In this document: positions 58,160-64,000 of the stretch, piece by piece | How the letters are laid out: the number at the start of each line of letters is the position of its first letter | How positions within the stretch are numbered: the first letter of the stretch is position 1 | Assembly (NCBI RefSeq): GCF_000429445.1 | Contig: NZ_AUBW01000013.1 | Location: forward strand, 62,001-126,000 | Origin: Algoriphagus terrigena DSM 22685 | GTDB taxonomy: Bacteria > Bacteroidota > Bacteroidia > Cytophagales > Cyclobacteriaceae | Direction of reading: 5' to 3' | DNA: 64,000 nt | The notes under the pieces: model-generated | The model's input: only the letters and a program-made list of their open reading frames with translations | Told to the model about the DNA's origin: nothing | Database searches by the model: none | Translations under genes and position numbers: made by a program

Positions 58160-59581
58160 ATGAAAGAGATAATCGACACGATATATGGCATCATATGGAG
58201 TAATGCATTGATTTTTCTGTGCCTGGCTGCAGGAGTGTATTTTTCTTTTGCCTTGAAATTTCTCCAAGTGACCTATGTCAAGGAAATGCTCAAGTTGCTC
58301 TTCGTAGGACAGGCATCTGACCAAGGGGTTTCCTCTTTCCAGGCTTTTGCAATTGCTATTTCGGGTAGGGTAGGCACGGGAAATATAGCCGGTGTCGCCA
58401 CTGCGATTGCCATGGGAGGTCCCGGAGCTATCTTCTGGATGTGGGCAATCGCCTTTTTGGGAGCCTCCTCTGCCTTTATTGAGTCGACTTTGGGACAGAT
58501 TTACAAAGAAGTAAACGACGGCCACTATCGGGGCGGTCCCTCCTATTACATCGAAAAAGGCCTCGGGATGAAATGGTACGCCATGATCTTTGCTTTCGCT
58601 ACCATACTCAGCACGGTGATCTTCCTTCCGGGGGTTCAAAGCAACAGCATTGCACTGAGTGCAAACAACGCCTTTGGTATCCCAGTCCACTACACCGGTA
58701 TTGCTGTCACGGTCTTCCTCGGACTGATCATCATCGGTGGCGTGAAGCGGATCAGCAAAGTGGCCGAAGTGGTGGTTCCATTTATGGCTTTGGCCTATAT
58801 CCTGATGGCTGTGATTATCATCGTCATGAACATCACGGAAGTACCTGCAGTCTTTGCCCTGATCTTCAAATCGGCCTTCAATCTCGAGTCTGCTTTTAGC
58901 GGAGTGTTTGGGATGGCAATCGCTTGGGGAGTAAAGAGAGGCATCTATTCCAATGAAGCAGGCCAAGGCACAGCACCCCATGCCGCTGCCGCTGCTGAAG
59001 TTGCTCATCCTGCCCAGCAAGGATTGGTTCAGGCATTTTCCGTTTATGTAGACACCTTGTTTGTGTGCACAGCTACCGCATTGATGATTCTTTTTACAGG
59101 ACAATTCAATGTGGTAAATCCTGAAGGCGGCTTTATAGTAGAGAATCTGCCTGGCGTGCCTTTTGGTCCGGAATACACTCAGTATGCAATTGGGACTCAC
59201 TTTCCCGCTATCGGGAAAGGATTCGTCGCCATCGCGCTGCTGTTTTTTGCCTTCACTACGATCATGGCTTACTATTTCATCGCGGAGACCAACCTTAGCT
59301 ACCTGACCAGAAACAAATCTTCAAAATGGGCAGTTCGCGGACTGCAGCTTGCCATCTTGGGCGCGACATTTTATGGCTCAGTTAAAACAGCGGAAATGGC
59401 CTGGACACTCGGCGACATTGGCGTTGGGTTGATGGCCTGGCTGAATATTATTGCGATTCTATTGCTTAGAAAACCGGCCTTCCGAGCTTGGGAAGATTAC
59501 AAAAAGCAACGAAAGGCGGGAAAAGATCCGGTTTTTATCGCGAAAGATGCCGGAATAGAAAATACCGATCTTTGGAAGTAA
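58160..59581 (+). CDS. Sodium:alanine/glycine symporter (AGCS family)
   Basis: A 473-residue inner-membrane transporter with about eleven helices. AGCS signatures: GRVGTGNIAGVATAIAMGGP with GAIFWMW, ESTLGQIYKEVNDG, YRGGPSYYIEKGLG, and SNEAGQGTAPHAAAAAEVAH before VDTLFVCTATALMIL. It co-transports Na+ with small neutral amino acids. The N-terminus lacks extra domains and the length is normal. It stands alone, about 110 bases upstream of tRNA-Leu. Confidence 0.95.
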   Translation: MKEIIDTIYGIIWSNALIFLCLAAGVYFSFALKFLQVTYVKEMLKLLFVGQASDQGVSSFQAFAIAISGRVGTGNIAGVATAIAMGGPGAIFWMWAIAFLGASSAFIESTLGQIYKEVNDGHYRGGPSYYIEKGLGMKWYAMIFAFATILSTVIFLPGVQSNSIALSANNAFGIPVHYTGIAVTVFLGLIIIGGVKRISKVAEVVVPFMALAYILMAVIIIVMNITEVPAVFALIFKSAFNLESAFSGVFGMAIAWGVKRGIYSNEAGQGTAPHAAAAAEVAHPAQQGLVQAFSVYVDTLFVCTATALMILFTGQFNVVNPEGGFIVENLPGVPFGPEYTQYAIGTHFPAIGKGFVAIALLFFAFTTIMAYYFIAETNLSYLTRNKSSKWAVRGLQLAILGATFYGSVKTAEMAWTLGDIGVGLMAWLNIIAILLLRKPAFRAWEDYKKQRKAGKDPVFIAKDAGIENTDLWK

Positions 59582-59690
59582 TTGGCATTCAGACCGATCT
59601 CTAAAGCCATTCGGGAAAATTCGATTTTCTTGAAAAGCGGCTTGGTTTCGAAGCTGAAGTTTTGCTTTATTTGCAAATCGATTCAACGAT

Positions 59691-59772
59691 GCGGATGTGG
59701 CGAAATTGGTAGACGCACTGCTTTCAGGTGGCAGCGCCCTTGGGTGTGAAAGTTCGAATCTTTTCATCCGCA
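59691..59772 (+). tRNA. tRNA-Leu (anticodon CAG)
   Basis: The acceptor stem GCGGATG pairs with CATCCGC (59765-59771), discriminator A at 59772. D arm GGCGAAATTGGTAGACGC, anticodon arm CTGCT-TTCAGGT-GGCAG with anticodon CAG, a long class-II variable arm (GCCCTTGGGTGT) and T loop GTTCGAATC. The long variable arm and the D loop with TGGTAGAC are typical of leucine tRNAs. CCA is not encoded. Confidence 0.95.
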
Positions 59773-59774
59773 CA

Positions 59775-59808
59775 AAAAACCCTCTCAGGATATTCTGAGA
59801 GGGTTTTT
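59775..59808 (+). terminator. Rho-independent terminator after tRNA-Leu
   Basis: aaaaaccctctcag and ctgagagggttttt form a perfect 14-base stem around gatatt, ending in TTTTT on the plus strand and also on the minus strand, so it may stop transcription both ways. Confidence 0.9.
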
Positions 59809-59881
59809 CTTTGTGTGTTGGACAATTTGTTGGACAGGAGCTACTTCAGCAACCCTTTGCGAAGCAACTCCAGCGCATTCC

Positions 59882-60973
59882 TCAACCGGGTTTTTCTTTT
59901 TTGAAGTACTTCCTGGTCGCCAGCTTCCAGAAATTCTCTGACTCCTCGCTGACCGGAACCTCATCCCCGAGCAGGTAAGCAAAAGGCTTCAGGCCGGCGC
60001 TACGTTCGAGGGTGATCTTCAGAATCCCAGTGAGAGGAATAAAGAGAACCATCCCTGAGATTCCCCAAAGCCAGCCTCCCAGCAAGATGGCTATAATCAC
60101 CGCCAGGGCATTGACCTTGACTTTGGAACCCACCACGAGCGGAGTGATGATATTGTTTTCCAAAAGCTGAATCCCCCAGAGCACCCCAAATGTGACAATG
60201 GGATAGAAGAGTGAAACGGTAGTTAAGAACACATATAGGATCGCGAAAATCGAAGAAATAAACACCCCAACGTATGGGATTAAGTTCATGATGGCTATGA
60301 AGGCCGCAAAAAGCACAAAGTATTTGACCCCGATCAGGTAGAAGAATATTCCGGCTAAGACCGCCACGATCCCGGTGACACGGATCATTCCCGCCAGATA
60401 AGACTGGATGATCCGTCCCGACTCCTGAGCCCAGTTGATCACAATCCCCTGATTTTTGGAAGACAGGCGAATCAGGAACTCGACGAAAAAGTCTTTGTAG
60501 TACATCAACAGAAAGGTGTACAGCGGGATAATACCGACCAAGATCAAAGATTTCCCGGTTGTAAAAAGAGTTTCATTGAGGTTTCCGCTTGGTAGCAACG
60601 AATAGATATCCCAGCCGCTTTCCGGATCGATCAGGTCATTCCCCATCAAGGAGCTCAGCTCTTCCAGGTATCGACTCAGCTTGTTTTCCAGGTTTTCGCC
60701 AATCTCAGGCACTTCTTTGATCAAACCGATCATCTGATTGAGAAGTAGGTACAATATCCCTAAAGCCACTAAGCTGACCATCAGGATACTGAGCGAGATC
60801 GCCAGGCCTCTTGGAATCCTGCGCTTTTCAAGCCAAGAGGAAATCGGGTACAGTGCAAAAGCGAAAAAAATCCCCCAGACCAACGGGACGAGGATAAAAG
60901 CCCCTTCTTTTAGCACCACGGCTCCGAGGACAAGTACGATCAGGAAATTGGCCACCGGCTGCAGTCGATTCAT
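59882..60973 (-). CDS. AI-2E family transporter (UPF0118 permease)
   Basis: About 363 residues from the ATG at 60973 (MNRLQPVANFLIVLVLGA). Around eight helices in the family pattern: LVWGIFFAFALYPISSWLEK, a long extra-membrane segment (NQMIGLIKEVPEIGENLENK), AFIAIMNLIPYVGVFISSI, and FGVLWGIQLLENNIITPLVV near the C-terminus. Members export autoinducer-2 in some species, others act as Na+/H+ or metabolite transporters, so the substrate is open. The C-terminal tail ends KKYFKKEKPG, charged. Divergent from the esterase at 61103. Confidence 0.92.
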   Translation of the reverse strand: MNRLQPVANFLIVLVLGAVVLKEGAFILVPLVWGIFFAFALYPISSWLEKRRIPRGLAISLSILMVSLVALGILYLLLNQMIGLIKEVPEIGENLENKLSRYLEELSSLMGNDLIDPESGWDIYSLLPSGNLNETLFTTGKSLILVGIIPLYTFLLMYYKDFFVEFLIRLSSKNQGIVINWAQESGRIIQSYLAGMIRVTGIVAVLAGIFFYLIGVKYFVLFAAFIAIMNLIPYVGVFISSIFAILYVFLTTVSLFYPIVTFGVLWGIQLLENNIITPLVVGSKVKVNALAVIIAILLGGWLWGISGMVLFIPLTGILKITLERSAGLKPFAYLLGDEVPVSEESENFWKLATRKYFKKEKPG

Positions 60974-61102
60974 AGCGCTTCGCTTGATATGGGCGAGAAT
61001 ATACAAAATAAGATCTGCTGGAGTGACTCATCGTAATCAGGGATTGGTTGTTAGCCAACTTTAGCTATTTTTCAAAAATCAAAAACCAAAATCATCCCGG
61101 CT

Positions 61103-61957
61103 ATGTCCCGCTTTATCTTCCTATTTGTCTTTTTCCCATTGTTGGCATTTGGCCAGGCAAAGACTGACACCATTCAGGTATTCAGTCCGGCGATGAACAA
61201 AAATCTCAACGCCGCCGTCACGACACCCAGCTCCTACCAGAGCGGGGATCAACACTATCCCGTGCTCTATCTGCTGCACGGCGGAAGTGGTTCGTTCAGT
61301 GATTGGCACCAAAAAGTCACGGAACCTGGTCTGGTGAGCCGGATGGCAGAGCAATACGATCTGATCATCGTGACGCCGGGAGTCGGCCCTGCCAGCTATT
61401 ACTTTGACAGCCCCATGCTCGACTCGGTGCGGTATGAAACTTACATCACAGCAGAGCTCATTCCACATATCGATCTCAGCTACCGTACTTTGGCACAGAA
61501 GGAATCCCGGGCAATCACCGGCCTGTCTATGGGTGGCCACGGAGCGATCTTCCTTTCGGCCAAGCATCCCGAACTATTCGTCGCTGCTGGAAGCATGAGC
61601 GGCGTGATGAATATTGATACCCGCATGTGGAAAGTACCCGAGGATTTCAGTAAACTCCGTCAGGAAGGTCAGAAAGCGATGCTGGGTGCCGACCTCAACT
61701 ACGATGCGCCGACCTTCAGCCCGTTCACAGCGGTAGGTTGGATTGACAAGATGAAGACCAACGGACTGGCGCTGATCCTGGACTGCGGGGTGGAAGATTT
61801 CCTCATTGATACCAACCGGCAGATGCACGCATTGCTCCTGGAAAACGGCACGCCACACGAGTACATTGAGCGTCCGGGTGCCCACACCTGGCCTTACTGG
61901 ACAGAAGCTCTTCCGGTGCATTTGCTATTCTTCGATAAGTACCTGAAGCGCGAGTAA
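61103..61957 (+). CDS. Secreted esterase-D-type hydrolase
   Basis: A 284-residue protein with a signal peptide (FIFLFVFFPLLAFGQAK). Tributyrin/feruloyl-esterase-like alpha/beta hydrolase: [18 protein letters not shown], nucleophile Ser in ITGLSMGGHGAIF, acid Asp in LILDCGVEDFLID and His in YIERPGAHTWPYW. It resembles the two esterases in the xylan locus in the order of blocks, but lies 6 kb outside it, beside a permease and an acyltransferase. Its substrate may be a general acyl ester. It could be a dispersed member of the carbohydrate-esterase set. Confidence 0.87.
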   Translation: MSRFIFLFVFFPLLAFGQAKTDTIQVFSPAMNKNLNAAVTTPSSYQSGDQHYPVLYLLHGGSGSFSDWHQKVTEPGLVSRMAEQYDLIIVTPGVGPASYYFDSPMLDSVRYETYITAELIPHIDLSYRTLAQKESRAITGLSMGGHGAIFLSAKHPELFVAAGSMSGVMNIDTRMWKVPEDFSKLRQEGQKAMLGADLNYDAPTFSPFTAVGWIDKMKTNGLALILDCGVEDFLIDTNRQMHALLLENGTPHEYIERPGAHTWPYWTEALPVHLLFFDKYLKRE

Positions 61958-62044
61958 TTGCAGACACCCTTCGGTCCAATTAGGTAATTTAACTTAGATT
62001 ATTCAGCTAATTTTTGCTTTTTGCATAAGCAATTTCACCCCTCT

Positions 62045-63190
62045 ATGTCCAAATTTGATTCGATAAGACCATTTTACGACTCCGAAGCCAATGCGGCGAT
62101 CAGTAAAATAATCGACGATCCGATGCTGGAAGCCATGATGAATTTCACGTTTCCAAATGACAATCCGTCGCATTGGAAAGACCTCATGCGCCACACCCAT
62201 TCGCTGCGGGATTTTCAGGTCAATTTCATCTATCCCGGACTGATGAAAGTGCTGGAGAAAAGCTCCGACGGACTTACGACAGGGGGATTTGAGGTTTTGG
62301 AGCCAAACTCCGCCTACCTCTTCATCTCCAATCACCGGGATATCATCCTGGACACCTCCCTGCTGAATGCCTGTCTGTATGAAAAAGGACTGGCGATGAC
62401 TACCTCGGCAATTGGCGACAATCTCATCAAGAAACCGTTTCTCTATACTCTATCGCGCCTCAACCGCAACTTTGCAATCCGGCGGGGCCTGACAGGAAGG
62501 GCGCTGTTCGAAAGCTCCGAGATGGTTTCTGAGTTTATCAGCAAGTCCCTGCTTCGCGAAAATCGCTCCGTGTGGACCGCACAGCGCGAAGGGAGAACCA
62601 AAGACGGCAACGACTCTACGCACAGGGGCGTGCTGAAGATGCTGACCTTGGCCGAACATGGCGAAAATCCCTTTGGCTTCTTTGAGAAAATCAATGTGGT
62701 GCCGATCTCTATTTCCTATGAATACGACCCCACCGACATCCTGAAAATGCCCGAACTCCTGGCCAAATCCAAGGATGAAAAGTACGTCAAGAGCGAAAAT
62801 GAAGACTTTGTAAACCTCCTCAGGGGGATCATGGGCACCAAGAAACGCATCCATATCCAAGTCAACGGTATCTTGGAGCAGGAGATCCGGGCGATTTCAA
62901 AGACAGAGGTTTCGCAAACCGAAAAGCTCGCTCAGCTGGCATCCGTGATTGATCTGAAAATCTGGGGTGGATATCGGCTTTGGCCCAGCAACTACATCGC
63001 ACATGACCTGCTGAACGGCGATTTGAGGTTTGCAGAGTACTATACCCTGGAAGAAAAGCAAAGCTTCGAAAAAAGACTGCATGGAAAGGTCGATACCAGC
63101 AACCCCTTTCTGGTGAAAAGTTTTCTGTCGATGTATGCCTCTCCCGTAGACAACAGTCTCAAAGCTGCCGAACAAAATCCTTCCGCCTGA
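62045..63190 (+). CDS. Glycerophospholipid-type acyltransferase (PlsC-like)
   Basis: About 381 residues from the ATG at 62045; a TTG at 62021 would add eight. The acyltransferase core is seen in LFISNHRDIILDTSLLN (NH..D catalytic block), IGDNLIKKPFLYTLSRLNRN, then WTAQREGRTKDGND (G-R block) and INVVPISISYEYDP. This matches the large 1-acyl-glycerol-3-phosphate acyltransferase group of Bacteroidota, which is longer than E. coli PlsC. It probably esterifies a glycerolipid or related alcohol with acyl-ACP or CoA at the membrane. No membrane helix is clear, so it is peripheral. Confidence 0.85.
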   Translation: MSKFDSIRPFYDSEANAAISKIIDDPMLEAMMNFTFPNDNPSHWKDLMRHTHSLRDFQVNFIYPGLMKVLEKSSDGLTTGGFEVLEPNSAYLFISNHRDIILDTSLLNACLYEKGLAMTTSAIGDNLIKKPFLYTLSRLNRNFAIRRGLTGRALFESSEMVSEFISKSLLRENRSVWTAQREGRTKDGNDSTHRGVLKMLTLAEHGENPFGFFEKINVVPISISYEYDPTDILKMPELLAKSKDEKYVKSENEDFVNLLRGIMGTKKRIHIQVNGILEQEIRAISKTEVSQTEKLAQLASVIDLKIWGGYRLWPSNYIAHDLLNGDLRFAEYYTLEEKQSFEKRLHGKVDTSNPFLVKSFLSMYASPVDNSLKAAEQNPSA

Positions 63191-63192
63191 GC

Positions 63193-64000
63193 CTAGGCTA
63201 CCGGAAGGATCAATTCAAATTCTACCCCCTGCCCGGGCTCAGATTTTAGCAGCATCCGACCGTTAAGTTTGGCCACCAGTTGATGCACGAGATTGAGGCC
63301 GAACCCGTATCCTTTTTCGCCGGAAGTGCCTCCGGATGAAGCAGCATTCCCTTTCAATATCTGTTCGATTTTTTCATGCGACATCCCCACACCACTATCC
63401 TTCACTTTGAGGTGAAGGATTCGCTGTCTGTCATCCAATTCCATATCCAGCAAGACCTGCACTTGGCCTCCCTCCGGAGTGAACTTGATCGAATTGGAAA
63501 TCAGGTTGCCCAAAATCTGGAGGATGTTGGTTTTTGGAAATGGACGATGTGCAGTTTGGTCTGTGGTCTTAAATAGCAGCCTCACACCCTTGTACATCGC
63601 CTGAGGACCAAACAAAGCCTCCAGTCTATCTTCAAGAGTCGCGAGGGTGAATTCGTGATCCTTGGGGGTATTTGACGCTTTGTAGGAGGACAATATTTCG
63701 TCTGTCAAATCAAGCACAGAGCTGCCGCTTTTTTGAATCATGGAGATGTAGCTGAGCACTTCCTCGAGATTGTTTTCGCTTCCCTGCATCTGGATGATCT
63801 CCGCCAGTCCGACGATCCCGCCGAGAGGTCCCCGGATATCGTGGGCCAGATTGTTTTTGACCGTCGTGCATTCCTGAATCCGGTTCGTCAGCTTGTGTAT
63901 TGCATGCCAGACCTTGATTCTGTTCACGATTTCCCCGGCGACGATCGCCAGCATTTCCTTTTTTTCCACGCTCACATCTTTGTAGTCGTCGTGAATGACG
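63193..64000 (-). CDS. GAF-type sensor histidine kinase (3' part, runs off the window)
   Basis: The frame is open to the window end. Translating from the edge gives VIHDDYKDVSVEKKEMLAIV, then AGEIVNRIKVWH, which reads as the last strand and helix of a GAF domain, so the gene starts beyond 64000. The HisKA helix is NNLAHDIRGPLGGIVGLAEI (H box AHDIRGPL). The ATPase domain has N box NLISNSIKFTPEGG, G1 KDSGVGM, F/G2 GEKGYGFGLNLVHQL and a C-terminal VEFELILPVA. It is a complete catalytic kinase core, unlike the propeller protein at 14862. It stops 2 bases after the acyltransferase stop, on the opposite strand. Confidence 0.9.
   Translation of the reverse strand, partial: VIHDDYKDVSVEKKEMLAIVAGEIVNRIKVWHAIHKLTNRIQECTTVKNNLAHDIRGPLGGIVGLAEIIQMQGSENNLEEVLSYISMIQKSGSSVLDLTDEILSSYKASNTPKDHEFTLATLEDRLEALFGPQAMYKGVRLLFKTTDQTAHRPFPKTNILQILGNLISNSIKFTPEGGQVQVLLDMELDDRQRILHLKVKDSGVGMSHEKIEQILKGNAASSGGTSGEKGYGFGLNLVHQLVAKLNGRMLLKSEPGQGVEFELILPVA

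Noticed and set aside
58121-59200. 359-codon open frame on the minus strand across the AGCS symporter
   Set aside because: Antisense to a strongly conserved transporter gene; the translation is His/Asp/Ser-rich without any domain.

Overview
The window is a chromosomal piece from a member of the Bacteroidota, most likely an environmental Cytophagales/Cyclobacteriaceae (Algoriphagus-like) bacterium. Supporting signs are two tandem SusC/SusD pairs, an ECF sigma/FecR pair, LytS/LytTR two-component pairs, an ABC-permease/M1-peptidase fusion, a propeller sensor protein, and almost no Shine-Dalgarno sequences. The genus is inference; the phylum is well supported.

Layout. 1-1918 (minus): the 5' part of a PAS-domain sensor protein, its response regulator, a DUF2188 gene and the relic of an IS3-family transposase. 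2344-4969 (plus): a three-gene cluster of unknown function (exported/anchored protein, membrane protein, lipoprotein). 4970-6062: a gene-poor stretch. 6063-13444: membrane transport block (dicarboxylate/amino-acid:cation symporter, DedA protein, LytS/LytTR pair, CPA2 cation/proton antiporter, MscS channel). 13445-14861: repeat-rich and structured intergenic DNA around a small zinc-ribbon gene. 14862-18027: a propeller sensor with a phosphoacceptor helix but no ATPase domain, overlapping a receiver protein. 18179-22346: AraC regulator, LpxR-like lipid A deacylase, Asp-box (sialidase-like) protein, cupin. 22413-28276: ABC-permease/M1-peptidase fusion and its ATPase, divergent from a second LytS/LytTR pair.

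28285-55926 is the centrepiece, a xylan utilisation locus transcribed on the minus strand. The order sigma - FecR - SusC(STN) - SusD - SusC - SusD - DUF1735 lipoprotein - GH10 with inserted carbohydrate-binding modules reproduces the xusABCDE-xyn10C core known from Prevotella and Bacteroides, followed by a feruloyl-esterase-like enzyme and a second GH10. Upstream of the sigma gene, on the same strand, lie two serine esterases, a CE6-like acetylxylan esterase, a ThuA protein, a GH95 enzyme, a zinc alcohol dehydrogenase and an aldo/keto reductase. A divergent LacI-type regulator is separated from this arm by a perfect 16-bp palindrome with a central CG. My reading is a glucuronoarabinoxylan locus: backbone cutting (GH10), ester removal (feruloyl, acetyl), removal of terminal alpha-L-galactose or L-fucose (GH95), then oxidation of that sugar (AKR, then Zn-ADH). 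The sigma/FecR/STN receptor would sense the xylan and LacI the side-chain sugar.

56214-64000: a cysteine-peptidase-like protein with a small partner, an AGCS sodium:amino-acid symporter, tRNA-Leu(CAG) with a strong terminator, an AI-2E-family permease, an esterase, an acyltransferase, and the 3' part of a GAF-histidine kinase running off the window. No rRNA, CRISPR array, prophage or intact insertion sequence is visible.
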